Of a DNA stretch of 64,000 nt, positions 49,746-60,789 are shown one piece after another. The position numbers and the translations under genes were made by a program. Source of the DNA: Chrysemys picta bellii (lineage: Eukaryota > Chordata > Testudines > Emydidae); assembly GCF_011386835.1 (NCBI RefSeq), contig NC_088797.1, positions 92,452,264-92,516,263 on the forward strand, in the 5' to 3' direction. Positions within the stretch are counted from its first letter, which is position 1; the number at the start of each line of letters is the position of its first letter. Under the pieces are notes generated by a model, which was not told where the DNA came from, did not search any database, and worked only from the letters and a program-made list of their open reading frames with translations.

Positions 49746-50539
49746 TCAGGATAATGGCCTGGTGAGGGATGAGCTCTCAGTCCTATTAAAAATACTGAAA
49801 ATGGCCAGCCTAACACACAGCCTCTGACAACTGAAGTCCTACCACTTCTCTTCTCGTGGAGGTGGTCTTACAAATTAAAAGAGGGGGTGTGAAAAGTGAG
49901 TGTTTGATGCCTGCTCAGGGCAGGTGGGTCCCTTTAGCAGTTGGCAGGCAACTCACCCAGGAGAAGGAAAACTGAATTAATCCCTCTCAAGACAGAAGAC
50001 ATATTTGTAGGGTACTGGGCAGCAGTAGTACTCTTATGGAGAGACAAATAGAAATAGCATATACACTCCTGAGAACCAACTGGCTGGTGTAATACCCTTG
50101 AAGGGAGAAGCAGCAGCCAGGCTGCGGGTATTGTCAGGCCTCACCAGCCAGAAACCTAGACTGTGGCAGTACGTGACATGCTGGATCTTTGTTCATTTTC
50201 ACCTTGCACTTAAAGGATGGAAATAGTTATTGGCTTTAAAGGGTGGCTCATGCAGCCTACATATAACTCTACCAGGGACTCCCAAATGGTGGGAGGGCTA
50301 TTTTGGCCTACACTGGGAGTTTGCTTGCCTCAAACCTGGCAGGCCTGGGCCAATAAGATCACAAAACAAATGATTAACAAAAGTTTGTGAGTTGTTACTT
50401 TCAGGGTGTCATCCTTAACAGGCAGGTTAAAATGTGAAGCTGGCCAAGATGATGGTCTGAAGAAACATTGATATTCTCTGCATTCAGGAGACCAGATGGT
50501 CAGGAAATGCAACCTGAGAACTGGGTCTGAGTATAAGTT

Positions 50540-50780
50540 AAAAGAACAGGATTACTTGTGGCACCTTAGAGACTAACAAATTTATTAGAGCATAAGCTTT
50601 CGTGGACTACAGCCCACTTCTTCGGATGCATACAGAGTGGCAAATACTCTGTATGCATCCGAAGAAGTGGGCTGTAGTCCACAAAAGCTTATGCTCTAAT
50701 AAATTTGTTAGTCTCTAAGGTGCCATAAGTACTCCTGTTCTTTTTGCGGATACAGACTAACACGGCTGCTACTCTGAAAC
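50540..50780. mobile_element. Penelope-like insertion arranged as a head-to-head inverted repeat
   Basis: Left arm 50543-50638 is the inverted complement of the right arm 50646-50741 with few mismatches; a 7-bp spacer GGCAAAT lies between. The right side continues with TTTTTGCGGATACAGACTAA and ACACGGCTGCTACTCTGAAAC to 50780. CTGAGTATAAGTT (13 bp) flanks it at 50527-50539 and 50781-50793, showing one insertion event. The outward-facing unit has GAAGAAGTGGGCTGTAGTCC then ACGAAAGC, which resembles a hammerhead ribozyme core (CUGAUGA, stem II, GAAA). Penelope-like elements are known to carry hammerheads and to insert as inverted units; assignment to that class is by this resemblance. Confidence 0.75.
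50598..50626 (-). ncRNA. Hammerhead-ribozyme-like core, probably inactive
   Basis: On the minus strand TCCGAAGAAGTGGGCTGTAG followed by TCCACGAAA has a GTGG/CCAC stem II between CCGAAGA (consensus CUGAUGA) and GAAA. The second copy on the plus strand at 50658-50686 has CACAAAA instead of CACGAAA. Two changes in the CUGAUGA box make self-cleavage unlikely in this copy. Confidence 0.4.
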
Positions 50781-51743
50781 CTGAGTATAAGTTGTACTGG
50801 GCAGGTGGTAGTGACAGGAGAAATGGTACAGGAGAGATGATTCACAATTAATTTTGTAAAATTTCCATCTTCCCTATTTGTCTTTGACAGAAATTTAAAA
50901 AATGGAGACTTCCCTTAACAGCAGGGGTATATTTTCAGAATTGCACATGTTTTCAGCTGCGTGAATTCAAATAACTGTAATGGGATCTGAATAGTTAACA
51001 CTTTGCACACTGTTCCCCTTCTCTGTGTTTCAGAATATTAATTTTCTAGTCTCTTGACTTATAGATCAATAGCTGTTGCTGGAAATATATTGTTCAAAGA
51101 CAAACTTTACATAAACATGCAAGCTAATGATCACATCATGCTGACCAGGTTAGTTGTTTTGTTGCAGAGCATACGTTGCCAGTTATCTTTTGACACTGAG
51201 TCCTTTATTACTTTACAAGGAAACTAAAACAAAAGCTTCTTGATATTTGAAATAGGATTAAAGCAGTGAAAGTATGGTAAGTCAAGCACAATTACATGAT
51301 ACCATTTGGCCTACTTCAGTGTATGTTCAATCCCTAATTGCCTAGCACATAGACCTGTGTTTCACTGGGTGATTTCAGTTCACAGGGATTTCATGCAAAT
51401 CTTCTTTCACTCTTTGATTTCTTTAAGTTTGAAATAACGTTAAAATGAACTCATCCAAAACTTATTTGCTTTGGCCTGGGTTTGGACTTAAACCTTGCAA
51501 AACAAGACTTCTGAGTGATTTCCACCCAAACCCAAAAGTCTCACCAGCAGCTGAAACTTAACCCAATTTCACTCTAAACTTGGGCCACATTCACAAACCT
51601 CACCAAAACATTATTTGGAACATGGCCAGTGTATAGGATTTGTAATGGAAATGGACACACTGCAAGTCTTCTCTAGTTTGGGGTCCATGAATCCAGCAGC
51701 ATTGGAAACTTCAAATGAACAGTAGACTTCTATTGTTTTAGCT

Positions 51744-52515
51744 CAGGGATGGGCAAACTTTTTGGGCCGAGGGCCACACCTGGGTGGGGAAATTGTATGC
51801 AGGGCCGGGGCAGGGGGTTGGGGTGCGGGAGGGAGTGCGGTGTGCAGGAAAGGGCTCAGGGCAAGGGATTTGTTCAGAGGAGGGGTGTGGGGTGTAGGAG
51901 GGGGCTCAGGGAAGGGGTTGAGATGCAGGAGGGGTGCAGAGTGCAGGAGGGGGCTCAGGGCAGGGGTGAAGGAGAGGTGCAGACTGCGGGGGGAGCTCTG
52001 GGCAGGGGGCTGGGGTGCAGGAGGAGTGTGGGGTGTGACAGGGGGCTCAGGGAAGGGGATTGGGGTGCAGGAAGGGTGTGGAGTGTATGAGGGGGATCAG
52101 GGAAGGGAGTTGGGGTGCAGGAGGGGTGCAAGGTGCAGGCAGGGGGCTTAGGGCAGGGAGTTGGGGGGTGGCATGCAAGCGGGGTTTGGACTCCGGCCTG
52201 GCACCGCGTACCTAAAGCAGCTCCGGGGTGGCAGTGGCGCGCACCGGGGTCAGGGCAGGCTCCCTGCCTGCCTGCCCTGGCCCTGGCCCTGGCCCTGCGC
52301 CGGTCCAGGAAGTGCTGTGGCCCCTGGGGGAGGGCGGGCGGAGGGCTCTGCATGTGCTGCCCTTGCTGTGCCTCCAGGCACCTCCCCTGAAGCTCCCATT
52401 GGCCAGGGTTCCCCGTTCCCGGCCAATGGGAGCTGCGGGGGGTGGTGCCTGGAGGCAAGGGCAATGCACGGAGCCCTCTGCCCCCCCATCGGGGGGCCGT
52501 AGTTTGCCCACCCCG
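51744..52515. mobile_element. 772-bp hAT-type element with internal G-rich minisatellite
   Basis: Ends CAGGGATGGGCAAACT and AGTTTGCCCACCCCG are inverted repeats with one mismatch, flanked by TTTTAGCT at 51736-51743 and 52516-52523. From 51790 to 52185 it is an imperfect array of units such as GCAGGAGGGGGCTCAGGGCA and GGGGTTGGGGTGCAGGAGGG. The right third is GC-rich with an inverted pair (CCTCCAGGCACC / GGTGCCTGGAGGC). The many overlapping open frames here on both strands are compositional artefacts. No transposase. Confidence 0.92.
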
Positions 52516-52570
52516 TTTTAGCTAATGGAGTAACTGGTAGCAAGCCTAGGTTGTTATCCTCAATCTTACC

Positions 52571-53465
52571 ACTAGAGGGGGATAAGATACACATTTTGTC
52601 AATTAGTGTCACAGCTATTTGCTAGACAATAGAGAACTATTGACACTCAGGAATCTTGGTTTCTGTTACAGGGTCTGGTAGGGAATGTGTTCTAGTGGTT
52701 TTGGACCCTTCTACTACAACTATCACCCCATAGCTCTGTGCCCCCGTGCACTCTCTGCCATTCTCTATTTGGCTCCAGGTGCTTCCTCCTCCTACTCCAT
52801 GCTGCCTACGTTCCAGGAAGGGAGCATTTAGAGCAGGGCCGGTGCAAGGAAGTTTCGCGTCCTAGGCGAAACTTACACCTTGCGCCGCCCCCCCAAGCCC
52901 TGTGGCAGATCCCCGCCCCCCCTCCACCCTGAAGCACCCCACCCCGCAGCAGCTCCCTCCCTGCCCTGAGGTGCCCCGCAATGGTAGCTCCCCAGCCCCT
53001 GGCCCGGGGATCCGTGTGGCAGCTCTGACCCAGGGGAACCCCTGGGCTGCCGGTGGCTCACTGACCCAGGGGAACCCCTGGGCTGCCTGCCAGCAGCTCA
53101 GACTCCCTCTGACTGACATTTTTCTGACTGCCCCCCCTGCCAAATTTCTAGTCCCTGCTCCAAAGCAAGGAAGTGCTAGAGCTTCTCAATAAATCTGATA
53201 TAAGAATTCAACACTGGCAAAACAATATATTTTTCCATTACTTGTTTCTGGAGATGGCTAATCATTGTTGCTGGAACTTTCCATTACAATTCAGTTTGAG
53301 GCAGACACATGCATGAAAAATTTCAGCCCAAATGGTTAAAGTTTAGCAAAGTAATAAGCTACTGAAAAGAGGGTCTTCTAATGGAAATTGTCAGACAACT
53401 TAATTCTAGGCATCACTGTTAGCTCTGTCCATAATAGAGGGCACAGTATCAGCCACTGTAGGTGA
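52571..53465. repeat. Unclassified dispersed repeat, copy 2, interrupted
   Basis: ACCACTAGAGGGGGAT at the left and GCCAAATTTCTAGTCCCTGC, GTGCTAGAGCTTCTCAATAA, GGCAAAACAATATATTTTTC and AAGTAATAAGCTACTGAAAA at the right match copy 1 at 31335-32605 in order. A CAGGGCCGGTGCAAGG element starts inside it at 52834. Confidence 0.55.
52834..53140. mobile_element. hAT-type MITE, right end unclear
   Basis: Left end CAGGGCCGGTGCAAGG is a hAT-type terminus, followed by the hairpin GTTTCGCGTCCTAGGCGAAAC at 52853-52873. The GC-rich interior includes a 2-unit tandem of CTGACCCAGGGGAACCCCTG (53025 and 53059). The right end was not found before the host repeat resumes near 53140, so length is approximate. Confidence 0.55.
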
Positions 53466-54926
53466 AGTGGAGTCCTAATTTCCATTGACACCTCCCTTCC
53501 TGTTGCTCACATTTTCAAATAAATTCTTTCAGGCTTAATGTTTTAATGTTTACTTCAGCCCAAAGGCAAATATTCTTGGAAAGTCTGAACAAAACTGGTG
53601 CCTGAGTTCAGAGTTACTTGAATGTGAACTCAGTAATTGCACAGTATTTATCAACAATTATCAGACAGCAGCATCTGAAATAGCCAAATAATTTCCTATT
53701 CTATAGGTATAGACAAATGCAGGGTTACCATATATGCCACAGTATAGTAGTTAGTAAATGCTGACTTTTTAAATGGCAACCCCTGTATTTTCTAATCAGA
53801 AATTCTGCATGTGGATAACTCAAAATGACTGAAATTAGAAAAATGCAAATTTAGAACAACACTGGTGACTTTTGAAGCAGAGGCAATAATATAGATATAA
53901 TAACAATATAATATAGACAACTATAATCCAGGGAAAAATGAATATATATGATGTGTCTTCTAAAATTAAAGTGCAGCTTGAATAATATATAAGATGAGAC
54001 AAAATCCTCTAGGTATTAATGTAAACGATTAACCAAGGCTTTAAATATGTACTTTATAAACTTCAAAATAGATTTTTCACTGTACTAAAATAAGCTTCTC
54101 CACTTACCATTGCATATATAAAACAATCAATTAAAAGCTGATAACAGCTATACTGACAACAACATCAGACTCTCTAGGGCCACAGACCAGTTATGCTTGC
54201 CTTGAGCTATAAATAGCATTATGCAACTACTCTTCTCTTAATTGCAGAACATTGCTAGGAATCTCCGGTATACACTGTGGATTAACTACTGTCTTAGAAG
54301 TTTAAATTTAAATTTTTGATTTCTTACTAGTTCAGGAACATTTTTAATGGTGAAATGAAAACATATTAGACTGGAAAATGACCAACTGGTAATATAACCA
54401 ATTAGGATTAATTTTTGAATGACTATATTTATTAATTGTACTTATGTTTAAACCAAGACAAACTAGCTGTACAGAATTGTTCAGATAAAATGTGATAGTT
54501 GTTCCATAGTTTTCTTAATTAATATTTGCTAAAATGATTGAGCTAAGTAATTTCCCTTTATCCCCAGGGAATGATGATGCATACTGTCTATTTTACGTAA
54601 CATATACCTTGCTTGTGAGTGTGTTAAGAAAGCTACTTAGTTGACAGTTCTAATGTCCACCGTTTGTATATATTGGCTAGAACCCCGGTGTTTTCTTAAT
54701 TGGTCATAAATTACATTGTATACAGGAGGGTTTTTTAAAAGCATTATTCAGTTGCAGATTAATAATATATAATATCTTATATTGTATCACTCAAAGTCAT
54801 TAATCAACTTTTTAAAATGAAAGATAAACATCTCCCTGCAAAATGATCAAAGTCACTAGTTAAGAACTATAATGAGTATCAACTGAAGATATTCAGTATC
54901 GTATGATAAGAAAACAATATACTTAC

Positions 54927-54992
54927 TCTCGGTCTATGACAAGACAAGTTACTGCTTCAGCAGCAATGACATTGGCTGTTCTGACATCTTCC
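54927..54992 (-). CDS. PRKG1: PRKG1 coding exon (end of cGMP-binding domain B)
   Basis: Coding exon of cGMP-dependent protein kinase 1, a cytosolic Ser/Thr kinase activated by cGMP downstream of nitric oxide and natriuretic peptides. Read on the minus strand, the 66 bases are flanked by a pyrimidine-rich acceptor ending TTTCAG and a GTAAGT donor. They translate to EDVRTANVIAAEAVTCLVID plus R, with one leading base and two trailing bases (phase 2 at both ends). The peptide is recognised from the vertebrate protein; the RT in DVRTAN corresponds to Arg316/Thr317 of PKG I-beta, the phosphate-binding-cassette residues that contact cGMP in domain B. The trailing GA joins the first C of the exon at 46147 to make Asp. 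The start of the exon is fixed by the acceptor, not by an ATG. The exon is shared by the I-alpha and I-beta isoforms, which differ only at the N terminus. PRKG2 is the only close alternative; the peptide fits PRKG1 from memory of the protein. Confidence 0.95.
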
Positions 54993-57900
54993 CTGAAAGA
55001 AAAACGCATCTCTTAAGTAAGATATAACTTTCTGTTAACAATCTTTATACCTTAGAGTCATTATTAAAGTGTCTCATGAAAGAGATTTGTATGTTACACA
55101 GTTTTACGTTTAATCGATCACTGAAAAGTGTCCATAATTCACACAAGTTTTAAGCAAGTTTAAAAAAATATTTTATACAAATGAAATAACAAATATCATC
55201 TCCCTTTCAGTCTCTTGGGTGTCTTGTACAAGGGCTAGGGACAATCACAGCCAGGCACTTGAGTGAGTCCAGGGATTATTTCTTTAGTGCACCCTGGATG
55301 CACCCACTCCCATCCACACAATGCTGCTCCTTGGGATGGGTGCAAAATACAGCAGGCTACATCACATCCAAGGCATATTTCAGGATGAACTCTCTACTCT
55401 GTGCATTAGGGAGCTTGGGAAGGGACGGTGCCTTGTGGGAGGCTCAATTAGTGTGGGCTTTTCAAAAGCCCTCAGCATTGGCCTGACTCTGGTCCCATTG
55501 GTATTAATGGGAGTTTTACTATAGATGTTAGTGGAGCAGTTAGGTCATTCCGGAGCATTTTTGAAAATCCCACTCTCATTTTTAAATCCTTCTTCAGAAA
55601 CTAAAATGTGTCATTTCAAACCATACATTCACCTAGAAATACATTCAGTTTACTTTCTGAATCTTCATTACTGAACCCTTTGTATCTCCTGCTGTATATC
55701 ATACTACAATATACGGCTACAGATTATAACATTTGATTTCAGTCAAACAAGTCCAGGACTTGAGCTAAGTCCTTAGCTGTTCATTAGTCCTGACTACAGC
55801 TTAGAATAAATGTCACCCTGGATGCAATGGTTTTCTTCATAAAAAGAGAGTTTAAATGTATTGAAATTTACAAATTATAAAGTGGTAAAAATAAAGATGG
55901 TTATGGTTTCAGTTTACAGTGATTAACTAAGTCATTATTTTTACAGATAAAAATTAATTGACAATTGAGTTGGATGCTCTCCATTGCTGTGCACCCTGGC
56001 TAGTCTTTCTAACCTGTGCAAAGTGGGTGTAAAAGTCTATGACTGGTACTCAGAGTCCTTTTTTTTTTTAAGCACACTCTTCACATATGCATAAATGATG
56101 ACAAAATAGTGGTGAATCAGGCCAGAACATGATATTCATAAGTTTGGAAAAAATTCAGTGTACTGAGCAAGGAGATATGTTTCTTGTCAATTTAGAAAAA
56201 CACACACACATGAAATACATGTACACGGTGAGTTCATATTGTAGCAGGAGCAATGAAATTTATGCTGGTCTCTTTGTAGTACTGTTATGATATACAATTA
56301 GGAAAGCAAAACAATATTAACATTAGTTTATGAGGACCTAATTATGAAGCTGATTTTATATTAAATTTAAAAACCAAACAATTAAAATTCATGTAATTGG
56401 AGACTCTTGTATCATTACCATACTATGAAGCTACAACATTAGATAACACTGGGGAAATTACTTTAGTGCAAGTCTCCAGGCTATGTAACAATGCCATAAC
56501 ATTTTCATTATATGGGACTTCATGATGAAATAACGATTACTCTGAATCTATTGAGACACTGTTCAGCCAAAGGGGATGCTGCAGAAGAAAAGCAGGTGCT
56601 CCCTTCCTGCAGACACTGAGAAAACTGCCTCCACAACACTCAGCTTCTGATGATGAAAAGCCATTATTAGGTAAAAATGAAACAATACCCATTCCATTGT
56701 TTATATGCTACTATGGCACAACGCTTTTAAAAAAAAGGAAATCATGCCATTACTATTATGTTAAAAACCTTAAGGTTCTGACCACCCCACAACAGGAAGG
56801 AAATTATTGTTGCTGTAGTATCACTAGCTGTATAATGTTATGTTTCCTTACTGTCGCACATACGCCCTTTTATCGCTGACTCTGTTAGCTTATATGCCAT
56901 ACAGTATGTACTGCCTTGAGCGAACAGATTTATTGGAACTGAACAGAGACAGGAAAGCTCAGAATTTCCTTGCTTTTTCAACATTTTGTAACAACCTTTG
57001 CATTACTATACTGTAAGTTTTGTGCTTAATCATTTTTAAAAGGATATCATATACTTGGCCAACTGCCACATTACAGAGTTTATTTAACTGGTGTTCAGCA
57101 ATCCTGTTCTAGTTAAGATTAAATGCCTATTCAAACTTTCAAAAGCAGAAGAAAAAAACTGTATCTGTATTCTTAGCAGTACAGAAACATTAGTACAAGT
57201 ACAGTATAATATGCATATTGACTTTAAAATACAGTACATATATTGTTCTACAACATATGTACACATTAATACCCATTCTCTTACTATTATACTAGTTAAT
57301 GTTCAGGTTATAAAAATTGCATTCACATTGCACAAACATGCAACTGATTATTAATAAAACTTTAGACATGTTAAAATAAAACAAGTTTTCAGTCAAAGGT
57401 TTTTAGAAGTGTGCCATTTAAGGGTAGCCACTAGCTACAGTGTAGAACAAGCAAACAATCCAACATGAAATGATTTTTAAGTATTGTTTTGTGAACACTG
57501 ACTCTGATATTTTCTCAACTTCATCATTGGACTCTTCCTCACTACTTCCCGAGAAACAGCACTCTTCATCGGAAGAGTCGCTTTTACTGTCTGAATAATC
57601 CATAGCTAGTGTTTGCATCCACCAATTGCCTTTATGAAAACTGCTGTTTCTTTCTGCCCAGCTCCTGCATCTTGTCCTCTGGACTAGCTCTGCAACTTAA
57701 AACTTCTAGGCTTGGAAAAGGTCACAGCTGCTGTGGGGATATCTACTGTGTATCACTGGGAACTGTAAGCAGAGTATATTGCTGAGCCACAAAGAAGCAT
57801 ATAGTTAATGTGAGAAGGCAGTATTCTCATCACTGGTACTCTCTCTTACAGCTCTGGTGCAATGTGCCTGCTGTCAACAGACACAGTAGCAAATCCTTTC

Positions 57901-58430
57901 TGCCAACACATACTTACACAGACACCTGTTAACCTGCACATAGGGACAAACTAATCTGAATGCCAAATCCTTTTATTATTTTTTTGAATCGAGCTCAGCA
58001 GTTTCATATAATGCCACAAACGTATGTCTCTAGCCACAGGGTCAGCAGGATTCTTCTCCAGATTAAGATATTTGATAAAATGAACAGAAAATTCTAAAAG
58101 GAAATATAAGATCTAAGTTTACTAGAGCTTTTAAAAGTGTATTGTATCACTATAAATCAGGGTACTACTACTGAAATACATGTTAAGGGTCATTTTAGTG
58201 ATGAACACGTGTACATACAGGTAGAGCTGGGTGATTAATTTATAGTTCAGTGAATGTCATCATTTTTCTGCTGACAAATTGCCTACAAACAATTTTTAAA
58301 CATAGTTGTGAATAGTTTCTGTGACTAATTCTTGGTCTTCCAATGAATTGCTCATTTCATATGTGAAATTTGCTGTTTTGATTGGAGACGTAGATTACGA
58401 GGTACATTTCTGTTCCCTGATTATGTTTAC
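54993..58430. other. PRKG1: PRKG1 upstream intron, mostly unclassified
   Basis: Starts at the acceptor of the 54.9-kb exon. A palindromic-family fragment (GAGCATTTTTGAAAATCCCA) lies at 55480-55575. No further exon, including the expected GEKALQ-encoding exon, is seen up to 64000. An acidic open frame on the minus strand at 57418-57618 is noted separately. Confidence 0.55.
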
Positions 58431-58720
58431 TTAGGGCTTGTCTATATTGCCCTGAAGTTTGGACTGGAGGGGTGTGAATAGTAGCATGCACCAAACTGAG
58501 TGTGTAACTCCCCAGTGTAGATGTTGAAGGTATGAACAAAAAGGTTCTTAGTCCTCATTAATATAATCCTGTTTGAATAGGATTACATTAGTGTGAATTA
58601 GGAACCTTTTAGCTTGTGCCAGCAGTATCCACACCGGGGAGTTACAGTGTAGTACTTTAGTGCACACTGCTATTCCCACCCCTGTACGCTGAACTGCAGG
58701 ATAGTGTAGACACAGCCTTA
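58431..58720. mobile_element. Harbinger-type MITE
   Basis: Left end TTAGGGCTTGTCTATATTGC and right end GATAGTGTAGACACAGCCTTA form terminal inverted repeats with TTA at each edge, the 3-bp duplication usual for Harbinger. Internal inverted pairs include TAACTCCCCAGTGTAGATG / CCACACCGGGGAGTTACAGTG and ATAATCCTGTTTGAATAGGATTA. Confidence 0.75.
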
Positions 58721-58953
58721 CAGCTGTGCCGATGTAAGGTCTGCCATGTAGCCGCTCTTTGCTGGCAGGAGAGAGTTCTCCTGTTGGCAGAATTCAAACA
58801 CCCACAACGAGCGGTGTTTGCTATGTTGGCAGGAGAGCCTCTCCTGCTGACATAGCATTGTCCACACCAGCACTTTGTGTGTGAAACTTATGTTGGTGAG
58901 GGCTGTGTTTTTTCACACCCGACTGACAAAAGTGCTAGTGTAGACAAAGCCTT
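58721..58953. mobile_element. Second Harbinger-type MITE, adjacent
   Basis: Right end AGTGCTAGTGTAGACAAAGCCTTA repeats the terminal motif. Internal GCTGGCAGGAGAGAGTTCTCCT and GTTGGCAGGAGAGCCTCTCCTG foldbacks are seen. The left end (CAGCTGTGCCGATGTAAGG) lacks the terminal motif, so it is 5'-truncated or was split by insertion of the neighbour at 58431-58720. Confidence 0.6.
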
Positions 58954-58954
58954 A

Positions 58955-59075
58955 AATTGTAAATTTTTGGGGGCAGATACTGTCTCTTTGTCTGTGTTTG
59001 TATAGTGCCTAGCACAAAGGGGTCCTGGTCCATGACTAGGCTCTTAGGTGCTACCATAATACCAAATTATCAAAT
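58955..59075 (+). repeat. LINE 3'-end-like repeat
   Basis: TTGTAAATTTTTGGGGGCAG, ATACTGTCTCTTTGTCTGTG, TTTGTATAGTGCCTAGCACA and AGGTGCTACCATAATACCAA follow the common amniote LINE/SINE 3'-tail pattern (GGGGCAGGGACTGTCT...GCGCCTAGCACAATGGGG). Confidence 0.55.
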
Positions 59076-59385
59076 TAATGTAATCCTTAAAATAAATTGT
59101 ACTGAAATAGACTATTTATTCAGTGAATAGTTGGCTTAAAATTTGCTGTTGTGTTACCAGTAAACTCAGTTCTACAATATCTGTGGAAAGTGAACACAAA
59201 AAATGGTGCAAACACAATTAAGCAATTAATTTAAAAATGTGAATAGTTCTTAAAATGTTTTGCAGTATTTGCCAGTACTAATAACGATAAGAGGATTCAA
59301 AATGCTCTCTCATTACAGAGAACGTGAAAAGTGGTACCTGGAACATAAAAAGCGTGTGTCTCCAATAGATTGTCACACTAAGGAC

Positions 59386-60021
59386 TTGTCTACCCTGGCA
59401 ATTTACAGCACTGCAACTTTCTCGCTCTGGGGTGTGAAAAAACACTCATCTGAGCGGGATAGCTCAGGGGTTTGAGCATTGGCCTGCTAAACCCAGGGTT
59501 GTGAGCTCAATCCTTGAGGGGGCCACTTAGGGATCTGGGGCAAAAATCAGTACTTGGTGCTGCTAGTGAAGGCAGGGGGCTGGACTTGATGATCTTTCAA
59601 GGTCCCTTCCAGTTCTAGGAGATAGGATATCTCCATTAAAAAAAAATGTCTTCACTGCAGAGTTAACTTGTGTTATCCATACTCCTCTTGAGTTAGCCTA
59701 GCTTGAGTGAGAGAGCAGCCACACTGTGAAACAACACCAGAGCTACACAAAGTGATGTGATTAGCAGCACAGTGACTGGATTAGCAGCTGATGATTTGAG
59801 CTAACTCGAGGTGTAGCCTGCAGCTCTATCCTCACTGCATTACTATCTCAAATGTCAGAAACACTCAGGCTGCAACCCATACTCCATAACAGGCCAATAA
59901 CTTGAGTTTAAAGCACTACTTAACTGGAGATAGAGATTTTTGTATGTGGATGAGAAGTGGGTTAAGGGCAACACTTGAGTTATACTGCCAGCTAATACTG
60001 CAGTGAAGACAAGTCCTGTAA
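59386..60021. mobile_element. Harbinger-type MITE region holding a SINE
   Basis: Left end AAGGACTTGTCTACCCTGGC and right end CTGCAGTGAAGACAAGTCCTGTA are inverted partners. At 59648 a second internal start, GTCTTCACTGCAGAGTTAAC, mirrors the right end, so two MITEs may be joined or nested here. The SINE at 59455-59646 sits after CACTCATCTGAGCG in the left part. Confidence 0.6.
59455..59646 (+). mobile_element. tRNA-derived SINE (turtle Cry I type)
   Basis: Starts GGGATAGCTCAGGGGTTTGA with an A box (TAGCTCAGGGGTT) and has a B box in GGTTGTGAGCTCAATCC, then a tRNA-unrelated body (GGGATCTGGGGCAAAAATCA) and a CR1-like tail (GGTCCCTTCCAGTTCTAGGA), ending in an A-rich run. This organisation is that of the tRNA-Lys-derived SINEs of cryptodiran turtles, mobilised by CR1-like LINEs. 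It is not a functional tRNA gene. Confidence 0.8.
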
Positions 60022-60447
60022 AAAGTTACCTACTAATTTGAGCTGGGCAGGAAATGTTTTTTCCCCCATCCTGCAAGATCTTGAGATTCTTTTCTTGTCC
60101 TAAATTGGGACACATAGTAGAAATCTTGAACATTTTTGTTCATCCATATTTTTTTTTCTAATTTCTATTTGCTTTGACTTATCTCAAATTACTCATTCCA
60201 CAAACTCCAAATCAGGTATATTAAAAAGATTTTGACAAGAACTAGTGCACAGGGCCAGTGATGAAATAAAGAAAGGTATATTCAGGAAGTTATACTTTAG
60301 CATTTTAGGAACATCAGAATGTTGTTCTTCCTGCAAAAGACTAAGAAGTTTTCCTATGACTGGTGAATACTGAAGCTTTATTTCCTTCTTTTTTATTTAA
60401 AAACTAAGGGTAAAATTTTCAAAATCACCTAGGTGACTTGGAGTCTA

Positions 60448-60744
60448 AGGCCTTGGCTACACTTACCCGCTAGTTCGACGGCTGGAAATCGAACTTCTGG
60501 GTTCGACTTATCGCGTCTAGTCTGGACGCGATAAGTCGAACCCGGAAGTGCTCGCCGTCGACTGCGGTACTCCAGCTCGGCGAGAGGAGTACCGCGGAGT
60601 CGACGGGGGAGCCTGCCTGCCGAGTGTGGACCAAGGTAAGTTCGAACTAATTCGAACTAAGGTACTTCGAACTTCAGCTACGTTATTCACGTAGCTGAAG
60701 TTGCGTACCTTAGTTCGAATTAGGGGGGTAGTGTAGACCAAGCC
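60448..60744. mobile_element. CpG-rich Harbinger-type MITE inserted in a palindromic repeat
   Basis: Left end GGCCTTGGCTACACTTACCC and right end GGTAGTGTAGACCAAGCC are terminal inverted repeats, with TA-containing bases (CTAA / CTAG) at the edges. The interior is a series of long hairpins: GGGTTCGACTTATCGCGTC against GACGCGATAAGTCGAACCC (60500-60543), CTTCAGCTACGT against ACGTAGCTGAAG, and TTCGAACTAAGGTAC against GTACCTTAGTTCGAA. Flanks (TTTTCAAAATCACC and CATTTTCAAAAGTGAC) belong to the TTTTCAAAA palindromic family, so the MITE landed in an older repeat. CpG sites are well kept, suggesting youth. Confidence 0.85.
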
Positions 60745-60789
60745 TAGGTTCCATTTTCAAAAGTGACATAGGTGCTTGAAATTTTTAAC

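Noticed and set aside
51749..52612. Overlapping open frames of up to 169 codons on both strands
   Set aside because: They come from the stop-poor, G-rich minisatellite and GC-rich parts of a hAT element; no domain, and frames overlap on opposite strands.
59455..59530. tRNA gene with A and B boxes
   Set aside because: The tRNA-like head continues into a SINE body with a CR1-like tail and poly-A end, and the sequence does not close an acceptor stem; it is a SINE.
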